Positions 36,600 through 55,140 of a stretch of 64,000 bases of DNA are shown piece after piece. The notes beneath the pieces are model-generated. The model worked only from the letters and a program-made list of their open reading frames with translations. It was not told the origin of the DNA and made no database searches. Source of the stretch: Cephalopachus bancanus (Eukaryota > Chordata > Mammalia > Primates > Tarsiidae); contig JAPVLO010000146.1 in NCBI GenBank assembly GCA_027257055.1, positions 2,790,001 through 2,854,000 of the forward strand, given 5' to 3'. Within the stretch, counting starts at the first letter, position 1. The number at the start of each line of letters is the position of its first letter. The position numbers were made by a program, and so were the translations under genes.

Positions 36600-39500
36600 G
36601 TACTAATTTAACTTTGTTAGACAACTATATAGAGTATTATCAACTAGTTTTTAAAATATGAACCTATTTAGTAGTTTTGCAGAATTTAATTTGTTAGATA
36701 AAAATAGATAAAAATAGTAGCTATATTTTAATGGTGCTTTAAAATTTCTAAAGAATTTGTATATGTTTTCTTGTAGAAGTCTCTAAAGTTATAAATTTTG
36801 ATTTATTTATTTAATAAATACCAGCCTTATATTATGTATAAGGAGTTTTGTGGGTCCAAATCCTTTCCTTTCTTATTGATGAGTGCTTTTAAAATATGAT
36901 GCCCTGCATTTATACTCCTGATGTTTTCATCATAGTTTGTGCTATGACACTCATTTTGGGAAAAGAATTCCTGCTTGTCTGATCCCAAATCCCCAAGCTG
37001 ACTTCCAGCATGCTGAGAGTGTCTTGAATAACCAGGAAATAACCATACATTTCATACTGTCAAGTGGAATAAACTCCCATTAGCAATCATAAAAAGAAGA
37101 AGAATTAAAAAGTATATATCTGGATTTTTTTAATTGACTCAGTATTATATTTCCTTGACTTTGTCTCTAACTTTATTACAATTAAATTCAATAGAAAAAT
37201 ATCTTTATTTGAGTAAGTATTAAGTGCCATGGTTAAATGCAAGTTACCTATACTTGCTGCTTCCAATTGCAAACATAAGTAAGATAAAATTATAACAAAG
37301 GAAGTAAAAAAATTCATAGATAGCTAGAATCTAGGATAGCCTATGAAATGTGTTTTCTACCCTTCCCCATCACTAAAATGGGGTTTTTGTTTTTGATTTT
37401 TAAGTAAATCTTGTACCTTATGTATCTCAAGTTTGTCTCCTTTGTTGGATAATCCACTCCTGTGGTGCTGGGGCCACCTCAACTGTTCACTGCTGTTATT
37501 TCCATGCCCAGTACAGTGCTAGCCACATCTAGAAGCCTCAATAAGTATTAAAGTGAATAAAAAATGAATGAATGAATGTATAAATAAGTGAAAGTCTCAT
37601 AAAAAGAACAAACTATATACTATGCCTTTAATTTTTTGTCTTATTTCCAGTTGAGTTTTTTATTATTGAAACACATCAGATTCATATAAAAATATATTAT
37701 TTTGATCAAGAATATACTTTCATATAGGGTTACTATCTTCAGTAAACTGAAATACCTTTATGGGTCTCTGGACTGAGACTTGATTACAAAATATTTGAAT
37801 TTTCAGTGCCATTTCTGTCACTAACTTCTGGGTTAATGCACAAGGCATTTACTAAAGAACTGAAGTTTTACAAAGTCTGTTACCCTCTGAGAGGCAATTA
37901 GTCATTAGAGATTCTAGTTCAAGTTTGTCTGTATTTCTTTCTCTGACTTTATTTTTCCTGTGTTTTCAGTGTTTAATCTACTTTGAAAGATCAGTTACTG
38001 CTTGCAAGGTTTGTATATGTTCTAAGCAAAATTGTTTTTTTTTTTTTTGTTAGCATAATTCAGTTAAATTGCAAGTTCTCAAAGCAAGGAATTTCAAGAG
38101 GAAACACACTTAAATAATTTAAATTGTTTTCATGTTTATATACAAAATCTTGTTACTACAACCATCTATAAAAATAACCAAAGACTTTATAGCAAAAAAT
38201 TATTCCATTTTTATAAGATTAAAGACTACATTTTTTATCCCTAAAGAAACAATTTAAATAAGACCTGACCCCTTCCCCTTCATTTTACAATAGTGTATGG
38301 TCAAATTGAACCCTCCATTAAAAATTCTGTAATATCTTTTTTTGCATTAACATTTCAAAACTCAATTTAAATATTCACAGATCTCGTTTTTAATAAACTT
38401 AACGAAATTCAGGTAATTTCCTTCAACTTTCTTGATTGAAGGACAGCAGTTGGTAAAGATATAAAAAAAGATGTACAGCTATGAGCAAAAGCCCCAAATC
38501 AATTATATATAAGAAATAACATAACACATGGAAAGAAATTAATCAAAAAGAGGAATTTCTACTGTATGATTCTCTGGACTGCTACCTGCAGGCAACAAAT
38601 GTAAATGAAAAAAAAAATCAACATTCTTCTGGCAGATAAGAGAAAAATTAATAAAAATGTTTCCTTTCTACCAGATCCCCCGATGCAACTATTGTTAAAA
38701 GTGAGTGACTGTCAGAAGAACTTGCTCGTTTAAAATACTATTTTTTTAGACTACAGAAATAAGATTTTATTCTTGCTGTTAAGCTCAATTACACGAGTTA
38801 GTACAGATTTGCACTGTCCAAAGAGCATCCCTCTTCTCTGCCCCTTCTCATTAAATGGCTCTGTGGGATATGCATGAGACAAATATAATAGGAACAGAGT
38901 GAGAAGCATTTTGAGGTGTGCCTACAGGGTAATGATTCATAAGAAAGTCTGCGTGTAGCAGCTGGAAACTCTAAGAGAGGAACTACTGAGAGGCACAACA
39001 TATGCCCCCGATAAAATTAGTAAAAACATATTAGTACTTTAAAGCTAGAAATGCCCCTACTTCATAATGAGGAGAAGTGGGGAATATTTTTGTGGGATTC
39101 AGCTTTTTAATTTAGAGTTGGGTTATTATTTTCTTCCCATTTCTAACTGAATAAACAGAGCATATCTGTGTAGAACATATGATACTAATTTTTTCTCTAT
39201 TAGAAGGGATTTATATTTTGTAGTTTTTGACCGTTATCCTGAAATTAACAGAAGTTTGAGGCAAGAATACAAATTGTTAAGGCAACAAGACATCCGATTT
39301 AAGTATCAGGCTACCGCTTCATTTTCATCACATAAGGAAAATGTAAAATTACATTTAGAATGAAAAGTTCTATTTTGACCTTTTACTCATCAACTAAAAT
39401 AGAGTACCTCTACATAGAGTTCTGATATATTTTATAATTACATGGTAAATGTGAACCAAAATTTGTTTATCCCTAATTTATATTTTTATATTTACATTTG

Positions 39501-39600
39501 AAAGGTAACATCACCTGACAAATAATTATGGTGTATTAATTCATGCATGGTATACATGATTTCTTACATTGTGAGATTTAGAGGTTCCTCTTGCTTTCCA
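36600..39600. other. unassigned intronic sequence with an L2 piece
   Basis: AT-rich. 37450-37580 is a sense L2 3' end ('CTGCTGTTATTTCCATGCCCAGTACAGTGCTAGCC ... CTCAATAAGTATTAAAGTGAATAA ... GAATGAATGAATG'). No other element recognised. Confidence 0.5.
37450..37580 (+). repeat. L2 3' end
   Basis: Recognisable L2 terminal sequence ending in the AATG repeats typical of L2 tails. Confidence 0.75.
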
Positions 39601-39638
39601 TACATTAGAGGACTTTATTTGCCTTCCTTTTTCTTTGT

Positions 39639-39670
39639 CTGAGTGGATCTTTTGCAAAAGATCCACTCAG
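39639..39670. repeat. 32-bp perfect palindrome
   Basis: Arms CTGAGTGGATCTTTTG and its exact reverse complement meet with no spacer. The symmetry stops at 39638/39671. No transposon family is recognised around it. Confidence 0.98.
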
Positions 39671-44943
<5,273 letters not shown>

Positions 44944-45214
44944 TGATGGTTGGATGTAATATGTGAGTTCACTTAACTCCGGTGATGTAACATTTTAAAA
45001 AATGCAGAGTAGGGTAGAATCAAAGTGCTCAAAGTGCTGACACAAAATCCAACAGTCTGAAAATGTCTGCAGAATTTTTTAAGCATAAAATATTATCTTG
45101 AGGAACAACAGTAATTCCACTTTAATGACAAGTCACTTTTTATATTGAGACAAATATTTTCATGTTGGATGGCGTATTAACTGCACATCCTCATGCTTCT
45201 CGCCAATACATATA

Positions 45215-45350
45215 ATATTTATCATTTATTCATTAATTCTTTCAACAAGTATTTATTGACTGACAGTTGTTCACATGACACTAAATTAAGCATTGCGTAT
45301 AAATACTACATGGGGCAGAGAGAGCTCCCACCTAAGGTTCTGGAATACTC
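45215..45350 (-). repeat. L2 3' end
   Basis: 'TTTATTCATTAATTCTTTCAACAAGTATTTATTGACTGAC' followed by 'GGGCAGAGAGAGCTCCCACC' is the antisense L2 3' region, 280 bp downstream of the ZFPM2 exon. Confidence 0.65.
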
Positions 45351-47037
45351 CTTTTTGGAAACTGAATGTTTTAGGTGTTTGACATTGACTTTCAGCACTG
45401 AGAATGTACTTTTTGGATATTGTCAAATAAGAAAATACACACTTTTTTCTGCAGTCTTGATAGTCTTTTGACACATCATTATATCCCAAGAAACACCTAA
45501 GCTGTTTCTCAGCTCATTTCCAGCTATTGCTTGAGCCAGAAAACTTTGCCAGTGAGTATCTCCACTCATTTGCTTATTTTTTTATTAGTCAGTTTAAGAT
45601 TTCTCCCGATTCTTTCTTATTCAGTTATTTTTATTTGATTTTTCTTGGGTCTTCTCTCTTCTCCTTCTCCAACACAGAGTTTCACACCTGTTTGAATCAT
45701 TTTCTTGGTTTAGAATACCTGCTTTTGCAGAGGGTATAACTGTGTCAATCTCTGCAGGTCTATGTTTGTGTATGCACCATTTTTATTCAGACTTGTGCTT
45801 TTTTAAAGGCAGATACATGAAGTGAAGTGAATTTTTTTGTGCATGTTTGTTTGAATGTGTTGACCAGACTTTACAGTTTGAAATTGAGAATGCTGATATA
45901 GCTTCTCAAAAACCTGACAATACACATATCTTGGTGGCCACATATATATGTATTTGATTAATATTATTAAACATTCCATTATAACCTTCTCTTGTTCATG
46001 GTCTGTTAAGAACAAAATAAGTCAATCAGTTCCCATTCCTATGGTCAGAGGAACTCCAGTTCCCAAAAACTGTGGAAACAGAATGGCAGCACCAATACCT
46101 AGACACACTGAATGAAGTTCAGCAAATCTCCTGAACCATGTACTCCTGTAGACCTCAAGATGGCCCTGTAGCATGGTCCTTGTCTCCTACATTAGAGACT
46201 TTTGGTTGAAAATGAGAAAAGAAAAAGCCTTGTTTCCTAGTATTGACTCAGATATCAGGGCAAATTAATATTTTCCTTAGTTGTTCCAGATGCTAAAACC
46301 ACTTCTTAATGATATGTAGCTATGACAATAAATATAAGAATTGGCTGAAGAAACAGAATTTTTAAATATGTTTTTGAAGCCATTTCATTTACTTTTCTTT
46401 TCAGGGAAGATATCCTTTTGCTCATTGTAGAGTACCTACCTATATTGTGGTATTGCAATAAGGAGAAGGAACTAAGAGTTAGAAGGTATCATTTCTTCTT
46501 TTTGTCCTAAAGGTTGAAAGAATTAATGTATGTATTTAGACCTTTTTATCAATTTAATTAATCTAGGGAAGCTGTAATGATAGGTAGTAGTACATATATT
46601 TTAGCTTTTGGAAAGATTACTGGTTAAGGACTATGTTTAATGAAAAGGTATAGAACTCCAAGTTTTAAGTTAGTAGTTTCCTGGAAGAAAACAGATTTAT
46701 GGCATATGCTTACATGATGACATAATTGTGGTCTTAGGATCATAACCTCCATTTATACAAACCACAGTTCTGATTCATGAAAAATTATGATACCTTTTAG
46801 GAACTAAGAAAAAAAAATGTTGAATTACAATTATTATGAACACTATTGAGTGGATATTGTTATTAATTGTTCGATGAAGAATTGGACATTTAAAAATATC
46901 CAATATATACAAAATAATATTTAATTTATGATAGAGAAATTATATTAAGTAGTATTTGGCATGTATTATACGTATTACAAAAATAATTCTCTAATGTTTA
47001 ATTTGAGACTAGAAAGTCATAATGGGTGGGAAGAATT
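45351..47037. other. unassigned intronic sequence
   Basis: No element recognised. Confidence 0.5.
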
Positions 47038-47046
47038 TTCACATAA

Positions 47047-47340
47047 GTTTTAGGGTTTTTTTTTTTTGAGTTGGAGTCTCACTCTGTCACCCAGACTGGA
47101 GTGCAGTGGCCGCTCCCGGCCACCGCAGCCTCGACCTGCTGGGCTCCGGTGATCCTTCCGCCTCAGCCTTCCGAGTAGCTGGAATTACAGGCATGCGCTA
47201 CCATGCCCGGCTGATTTTTTGATTTATTGTAGAGATGAGGTCTCGCTGCCCAGGCGGGTCTCAAACCTGCGGGCTCAGGCAATTCACTCACCTCAGCCTC
47301 CCAAAGGCGGGGAATTACAGACTGAGCCACTGAGCCCGGC
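47047..47340 (-). mobile_element. Alu-like SINE, lineage-specific type
   Basis: T12 tail, GAGTTGGAGTCTCACTCTGTCACCC, CCCGGCCACCGCAGCCTCGACCTGCTGGGCTCC, 'CTCGCTGCCCAGGCGGG', GAGCCACTGAGCCCGGC. Direct repeats TTCACATAA at 47038-47046 and 47341-47349. The only SINE in the intron 2 part. Confidence 0.95.
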
Positions 47341-47537
47341 TTCACATAATTTTTAAAAGAATAACTAGTAATATTATTATTTGAACTTATTGTAGCTTGT
47401 TTAGGGAGAAAGTAATTTCATTATTTTACTCTCACAGAACTTGAGACCAGAGAATTCCCACTGAAGTTGGTTGGAACCAGCAAGAAAGAAAGACAACTCT
47501 TTGATAGATAGTTCATTCCCTTGAGGTCATACAGGGG

Positions 47538-47593
47538 ATGCGGCCCATTTTTCACTTAGGTTGATATGCTGCCCATTTTTCACTTAGGTTGAT
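47538..47593 (+). repeat. 28-bp tandem duplication
   Basis: Two adjacent copies (47538-47565, 47566-47593) of a unit containing GCCCATTTTTCACTTAGG; they differ at one base. Confidence 0.96.
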
Positions 47594-49360
47594 TAACTGC
47601 AATGGAAAGAGGAAATTTTCTGTCTGGAAAATTAGAAACTAATCTTTCTGTAGAAATTCACATATTCGTGTCAGTGACACACAATTATGTTTTGTTGCCA
47701 GTTGTGTTGAAAAGGACAGATTAGTGATTAAAAGAGTACAAGTATTTTAATAGTTAACGATGCCAATGTCATTATTGAAAAAGCACATAATCAATGTTTT
47801 TCTGAAGAAAAATATTTTTAACTTGGATTCATTAATGAAACATCGTTTTTGCACATGTTAGAAATCATTTATGATGACTTAAAATTGTTGATATATACAG
47901 GAAAATGAATTATTTGGAAAGTTTCTTTGTCTAAAGGTCTAGCCATGACCAAAATTTAACAATGATTTAGTCATTTTAGTGGGTTCCAAGAAGAAAAATT
48001 TTGAACATGAATTTTTTGAAAATTAAATAATAGGTAGTTAGTTTAAAAATTCAGACCACAGAATTGTGGTAGGAGATCAAAATTCTCCAAACAAGATATT
48101 TTGGCACATTTTCAAGAGAGAGTACTGAGGATAAACATAGAGTTACTACATATCTTCATTCACATCCTAGCAACTTGGCTTGTATAAAAGCAATTGTATG
48201 CTATTGTAACTTTTTTTGAAGAAAAAGGAAAACTCTCTATTCATGGTGCATCCATAAAGACATAACTTATCATAGGTAAAGTTCCTATTTCCTTTTGAAA
48301 TTGAGCTTCTGTATTATACAGGGATATTTTCAGTAATGAAATAAAATTAAAGTCTTCAATGACTCCTATTATTATTTTCTGCAGTTCCACACTGATGTTA
48401 TCTATGTTCTTGTTAAAGGGCAAGTTTTTCTAGAAGTCTTAAAGCATTTAATAATATTAATGTTAGTAAAGGGGCTTGGCATTCAAAATTGTGTGATTAA
48501 ATATGACCCAAATCACTCTTATAATGTAAGACTCTACAGAAATGTCCAAAAATGGTGATCAGAATTTTCTGTTTGCTTTAATATGTAAATTTCTTAATTG
48601 TGTGACTCTGTCTCGGAGACACCTTTGTTATAGTTGCAGGCTCAAATTTGAACTTGACTATTCTATTGTGTATCTCTTTTTACTTTGGATTAGTTGCATA
48701 CATATTTTATGTTCCTATTTTTCATCTTTGAAATGAACTATGTTTGTAAAAATACAGTGCCTCAGACTTGCTTTGATACCTTTAGATTTTGAACATTTTA
48801 AGAAATATAAAGCAATACTTTCAATTTATATCATCTTCTTTTGTTCAAAAGTTTTGATTTCTGGCATCTTGCCTTACAGTATCTCTGAGAGGAAGGAAAC
48901 AAGCAAGAATTGTTTCCTTGAATTTACAGATGACGAAGACATCGAGGCTGGGTCCATAAGTGCTACATATTTCCTGTAATACTGAGTTTTTTGCTTAAGT
49001 TATTTTACTGGTTTTCTTCTTGGTTTATGTATTATATATGAAAGTACACCAGTACATATGTAGAACCAAGCAAACCAATGTAAGTTAAAACATAGGTGGT
49101 CTGGAAAGCAACCTGAGAATTTTAAGTTATGTTGCCGCTGGCAGGTGGTAACTCTTTTATAAATTGGCAGTTCTTGGATAAACTCAGAGACAGTAAATTT
49201 CATTGTGGGGTTGGCATGGAGCAGCTCTAATTAATAATTATAAAGTGAAATAAACATTCCTTAGGATACATTCCAGGACATCACAGGATATATCACTGTA
49301 GGTTGGTAGAATGTAATGCTATATAAAAAAACAAAAAAAACTTCAAGAAACTACACATCG
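47594..49360. other. unassigned intronic sequence
   Basis: No repeat recognised. The open frames at 48542-48979 have no domain and no usable splice sites. Confidence 0.5.
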
Positions 49361-49369
49361 GTGAGCTTT

Positions 49370-49860
49370 GAATTATCTATAATTATTATCTAGAAAAGTT
49401 ACTGAGGGTCATTACAAATGTTCACTGATGTCATTATCCCCAAACAAAGGGAAAATGATGCTATCCAAGTTGCTTTTAGAAGACAAAAAACTTTAAGTCT
49501 AGTACTAGCATCCAGATAAGGAAAATAAGAGAAGTAATTGGGTACAGTTCACACCCTAGAGAGATTAACTAAAATTAGAGCTCTTCAGTCTATAAATATT
49601 GGAGTTAGAAAGAGGGGAAAAGATGGAAATCATAAAATAAGGAAACTGATATGGTCTAACAATGGACTTTCTCACTGCATTGCAAAAGAGTCAACATAGG
49701 TAGTATACATAAATTAAAGGTTATTTTAAAGACCCTTCAAAATGTAAAAAGGTAAAGATAATTAAAGAAAATAGAATGAAATCTGAGTTACTCAGACTAG
49801 GATTTAGTGTTAACCCAAGAAGTAATTAATACCAAACCAAAAGCAGACCCAATCAGATAC
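49370..49860 (+). repeat. possible ancient CR1/L3-like LINE relic
   Basis: Wording such as 'CACTGATGTCATTATCCCCAAACAAAGGG', 'AGAGCTCTTCAGTCTATAAATATTGGAGTTAGAAAGAGGGG' and 'CAAAAGAGTCAACATAGGTAGTATAC' resembles the RT-to-3'-end portion of CR1/L3 LINEs. It is better preserved than expected for such an old family, so another source is possible. Confidence 0.42.
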
Positions 49861-49904
49861 TTAATTGGGTTGGCAAAAACTTCTCTTCTGTTCACTAGAT
49901 CAAA

Positions 49905-50345
49905 TTCAACGCAACTCAACCCATATATCAAGCAGCTGTTTTGTGCCAGACTTTCTTCTCGGTGTTAGGACACAGCAGTAGACAAGCATCAACACGCCTT
50001 CAAAAGGGGCAGAGAGAGACAATAAACAATCAAATCACATTTTATATGTTGGGTGATATTGAGATTCATGAAGAACAATAAAACAGGCCAGGGTGATAGA
50101 GTGACATTTTATGCATGTGTGTGCACACACACACACACTATTTCATCAAGAGTGTTGGGGAAGGTGAACTTTGAGTGAAGACCTGCAGGAAAGGAATGAG
50201 TGTCATTACAGTTCTCTGAGTCGTCTTCAGTATCCATGAGGCTGGTGTTGCAGGAAGCCAGAAGAGGACAGCAGAGAGCTGGGGAGTAGGAGAGGTGTCT
50301 TGTACCTGAGGAACTTGCTCTAGAAATCTGTTGGATTCTCACCAC
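49905..50345 (-). repeat. L2 3' region
   Basis: 'AGCAGCTGTTTTGTGCCAGACTTTCTTCTCGGTGTTAGGACACAGCAGTAGAC', 'GACAATAAACAATCAAATC', 'GGTGAACTTTGAGTGAAGACCTGCAGG' follow antisense L2 from the 3' end inward. A short CA tract (50128-50139) lies inside. Confidence 0.78.
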
Positions 50346-53300
50346 TGTGGAATCTGAACTGTGGGGAGAAGCTGCAGTCTGTGAGTCACACAGGAGCCAT
50401 GAGGTATACCTGGGAGACAGGTGTGGTCACCACACCGCTTCTATACACCTAGAGAAAAAAGTCCTGCTGAAAGGATACGTTCAACAGGAAACTGGGGCAG
50501 GTACATTGGCGAAACTGTCATGAGATACAGATAACCCCGAGCAAGGGCTTGATGAGACTCCATCTGTAACTCATTAGTGTAGTTTCTAGAACAGCAGTTA
50601 GGGGGTGCTTGAGGATGATATGAGTCACTTGCTCCCTTCCACAATAGCAGAATTGGGTGTGTGTTTTCTCTATCTTTCCACATCCTTGAATCAGAAAGAT
50701 AAAGAATAGGAGGCAGGAGAAGCAGAACAAGTTTCATCTTTGTGCTTAAATGTTTCTGCCGATATGGCTGGCAGACTCCTTCAAGTGTGGCCCCACATCT
50801 TCCTTGTTTTCTACTGGTTTATGTGGTTTTGTAGCATTGTTTAAAAATTAAGAAATAACAGAGGAAGTGTCATGTTTCTCTTTGGACTGTGTAGCAAACC
50901 TGAGCCTAGATTGTTGGCACTAATTCTTTCCTCTCTCTCCTCTCTGTCTCCCTGAATGTTAAGGTAAAGCCACAAAAATATTATCTTAAACCTTAATACT
51001 GAGAAGAAGAAATTAAATTAAAAAAACAAACAAAATAAAACACTGTACTTTTATTTTTGGTTGTGGGAATGGTAACTATTTGTTTTTCATTTGATCAAGT
51101 GTCACACATGCTATTTTGTATCCTGTTTTCTTCTTTGTGTTGTATTATTATTTTTAGTTCAGAAAGTCCATTTAGCTAATTTTTTAAACCGTTTTTAATC
51201 AATGTGGTTTCTTCCCTCCTCGGTTATGCCTTCAGTGACATGCTTTTGCCTCCTCTTATGCCTGGGTCACTGGAATCAGAATCCACATAAGGCAGCTCTA
51301 CCATAATCACTCTGAGTTCAATAAGGAAGGGGCTATTTACTGGCAACTTTTTTCTTAACGGGATTAAGAAGCTCAGCTCTTTAAATTCTTGCATATAACA
51401 TTGACATTTCCAGGGTGTGTTTGGGACCAGGGAGTTCAAAGAGAAGGAATAAAAAAGAAAAGCCAATATGACTTTGTTTTTTACCTTGCTGGAGGAACTG
51501 TTTGTGCAAATCGCCTATAAGCTTATTGACCTGAATCTTTGACTCCTTGTTTTCTCTGGATTTGGCTGGAGTGGAGACACTGATGGAGTACTGATAGGGC
51601 TGATTGAACAGCCCCCAGCTTTGCTTGGCACAGACCTCTCTCCTTCTCTGCGTTCTCCCCTCCCTCCACATGACATTATTGTTCCTTGGCAAACCTCTGT
51701 TTTCCTGGATTCAATCCTTCTTAATTTTTTTGAAATTTATTTTAAAATCATTGTTTGTCTTACCTAAGTCGTCTAACAGTGCAAAATGAAAAAAAATTAT
51801 TTTTTAGAAGATAGAAATAAAGGCTAAATAGTGCTCTACTTTTTTTTTTTAAGTCTCATGAGACTGAAAAAAATATATTTTATGATATTGTGGTATCACT
51901 CTTTTATAGTTTTCTTAAAATTCCCAAAACAGCTTTTGTTTGGAATTAGATTGATTTAAAAAAAAAAAACCACAATTGTTGGAAAAACAAAAGAACATTT
52001 GAAGGAATTCTATTCTTATTGGGAGTCAGCATTTTCTTGGGTTTGGTTTTCTTGGTTTTGAGGACATACAGATTTTTTTCCTGATTCAATGCTCCGTATG
52101 TAGGGATCAGATAAAGCATTGTCTACTAATCTAGTCTCTAATTCCAGATATGAAATCACAACAGGTTCAGCTAAATTAAAATGATTAATTTTATACAGTG
52201 TTTGAAGTGACTCATGATTTTATCATTTATATGAGTCATATATGGTAATATATACTAATTTTTTTGCATATGACAAACTAAATTTATTTCTATGAGTGGA
52301 CTGTCAGTAGACCTCAGCTGTGCCATCTGTTAGAGATCTTTTTATGAGACATATTAAAACTTTATAAAATATGTAATTGCCTAATTCTCTTATAACTTCT
52401 GAAATAATCTTATATTGTAGTAAAGTACATTTAATTCTGCTACTACATAAATATATAAGGTGTCAGGAGATATTTGACTAAGTTTTAGTTACATCCTTAT
52501 TTTATATCAACATCATTGTTGTAAATAATGAAAATTGAAAATTAGTATAAAACTATACTTTACCATTTAGAGAAACTGCCTTTTTGTTTTTATGTTTAAA
52601 GTTTTTGTATGTTCAAAAGCATTTTTTTACCTGTAAGATTTATTATAGGTTTGTTGCTTTTCCTAGAACATTTAACGTCTCTGGCATTTTATATATTTAA
52701 AGCTAAATATCGGAATAGTAGAAGACATTGGCATCATTGATTGAATATTTAATTTTTAACCTAGATATTAAATTTTATCTGAGAAATATAAAAGAGAACT
52801 ACTTAATTTTAAGCCCTTTTAAATTTCTATTCTTTCTTAGTGGTGTTTTGGGTTAAATGGAGAGTTTCTTGAAGAAAGTAGTTTAGACCAAGTTATAATT
52901 ATGTAGAGAGCTAGCTTAAATTAAAGATATGCTTATTTCAATTTTATTTTGCTCAAATTTTTTGTTTGAAACAAATTTATGTAGATCTACATTCATGTTT
53001 GCCAATCATTTCTATCTACTAACTTTTAATTTGTATTTTTATTTCAAAGAAAATTTAAAATATGAATAGCATTAGGGATGGCCAGGTAGCTAATTTATTT
53101 TAATCATATGGAATTGACATAGTTAACAACTCTGAATCTGACTGTTGGTCACATTATGATTTGAGATAAAATGTTATCATTTTAAAGAAAGTGAACTCTT
53201 AGACATAGTCATGTCTATTCTACTTTTTATCCTTAAACATCAGAAATGATTTAAAGACATTTTCTTGGTTCTGCACTGACATTTTTTAGGTTTAAATCAA

Positions 53301-53680
53301 ATAAGATTTTCAAAACTCTTAATCTTTTATATAAATGTGCATTTTCTTATTAGTATGTAAAATTTCTCGCAATGTTTTTGTTATCATTTGAGAAGCAACA
53401 GGCAGTATTAAAGTATTTGCCCATCCATTACCTGATGGGATAATCTTTATCTCTGGTAGGCCTAAACATAGAATGTGTAATGGGAGATGTAGAAAGCTGC
53501 GGTATGATAAATTTAATTATAGTAATAAACTCAGTCACTTTTTGTTGTTCTTAAAAGGTCAAGTAAAAATAATGGAACGTGTTGCACCAATAAAGCAAAT
53601 ACTGATAACGAATGCAGATTGCTGTTTCAGCTTCTTTTTTTGTAGTTCAATGAGATTTCAGAGATTGGCATTGAGACTAT
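50346..53680. other. unassigned intronic sequence
   Basis: No recognised repeat; 51840-53400 is strongly AT-rich. Open frames at 50441-50737 and 51381-51692 have no known domain. Confidence 0.45.
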
Positions 53681-53689
53681 GTACCAATT

Positions 53690-53875
53690 ATAATAATTAT
53701 AATAATGGTAATAACAACTTTCATTTGCTGACTGCTCCTGAAACTCAGACATCTTTCTGTACATGTATCATCTCTAATCAACTTACTGTCCTCCCGGGTT
53801 GATACTATTTTCACCTGTGACTCCAAGAGGTTTAATAACTTGGCCAAAGTCACAAAACTACTGAAGGTTAACACC
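53690..53875 (-). repeat. MIR SINE
   Basis: 'TTCATTTGCTGACTGCTCCTGAAACTCAGAC', 'GTACATGTATCATCTCTAATC', 'GACTCCAAGAGGTTTAATAACTTGGCCAAAGTCACAAAACTACTG' follow antisense MIR, decayed. Confidence 0.75.
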
Positions 53876-54930
53876 AAATTAAAATTGGTGTTGTTGGTAC
53901 TTAATAAAAATAGAGAATTAATTTTGTTTTCTGATTTCAATAATTATATGATTCTTTAGAAGGAGACGAACACATCTGAAGAAGGCTGGACCTAGCAAAG
54001 TATAAAACTCACTTTTTAAAGATATTTTTAACCTGGCACTCTCTAATAAACACTTATTAAACACAAGGTGTTGGAAAAAATAAGGGTCAAGACATAAATT
54101 AAAATGGCAAAGTAAATGCATTGGGGTATGCTTAAAATATTTCTATCTTTTGGCATCTCTTTAAAGACTCTTTGCCAATATAAACCAGTTTGCAGTAAAT
54201 AGAGTTGGCATTTTGACATGATGTGAGGGGTTATATTGAAAGCTATTTAGTCTCATTACACCAACTGAATAATTGTTACCCTGTTTTACAGACATGCAAT
54301 AAGTCACACTTCCTCACTGCCCGTTTTGTGTGATGTTGTTTTCAGGTAATTTGAGAGTGAGAACACTAAAATGTGTGTACTTGGGCAGAAGCCAGTAATA
54401 AATGGCAGGGATGTTTACAAATCCATCAAAACTATTTGGATAGGAACTTCAGCTCTGTAGACATGTTTGCAAAATGAACTCTTTAAAACTGTTTGACCTT
54501 AACACAAAATAAGACTAAATAAAAAGCGAAGAAAGGAAGGAAGGAAGAGGGGAAGGGGACATTGTTTGCAGGGAAAGCTCTGGGCACTGTGAAAACTTTT
54601 CACTTTTCTGAAGGAAATGCAGTACAACAGATGGTAAGAGTGGAAGTGAGATAAACATAGGAACTGGAAAAGTAAGCAATGCATTCTAACAGGTTCCATA
54701 TCAAAGATCTGGAGAAGTGGAAAGATTAGACAAGGAACTGTTCTGAAACTTGACAGTGGCTGTATCGTACCAAGTCTTACACACATAGCAGAGATGGAAA
54801 GTGGAATTGCACAGACAGTAGGCTGTGATTATATTTTTCTGACAATGGGATGGGAAGCTGTCCTTAAGGATTATTTTTTAAAGACATAAATTTATCAAAG
54901 TGGGACTATGATACAGATACATGAAACATT
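53876..54930. other. unassigned intronic sequence
   Basis: A GGAA tract at about 54532-54556 is the only recognised item. Confidence 0.5.
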
Positions 54931-54933
54931 TTG

Positions 54934-55113
54934 CCCCCCCCCGACACACAGTGGGATGAAAGGAATTGGCAGTAGTGGGAAACTGCCAGGGGAGGGGGGA
55001 TAGGATTGGCAGTAGTGGGAAACTGCCCGGTGGGGGGGCGCCTCAGACAAGGATACCTGCGAACATTTGTATACCTAACCCTGAATTTTTTTTCTTTAAT
55101 TTAAAGAAAAAAA
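54934..55113. repeat. GC-rich hairpin tandem with flanking homopolymers
   Basis: A C9 run (54934-54942); two tandem units of about 40 bp (54961-55001, 55002-55040), each carrying GGCAGTAGTGGGAAACTGCC, which pairs GGCAGT with ACTGCC around an 8-base loop, followed by G4-G7 runs; then, 46 bp on, a T/A-rich 13-bp inverted repeat with one-base spacer (55087-55099 / 55101-55113). No family recognised. Confidence 0.9.
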
Positions 55114-55140
55114 TTAAAGAAAAAAGAATTAGCTCAAAGA

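Noticed and set aside
48900..48960. Possible ZFPM2 exon 3: TTACAG followed by a DDEDIEAG-like reading near 48930
   Set aside because: After the acceptor-like TTACAG the translation departs from the known family sequence within a few residues, only a weak GTGCTA-type donor follows, and the frame runs to a stop. Chance resemblance to an acidic stretch.
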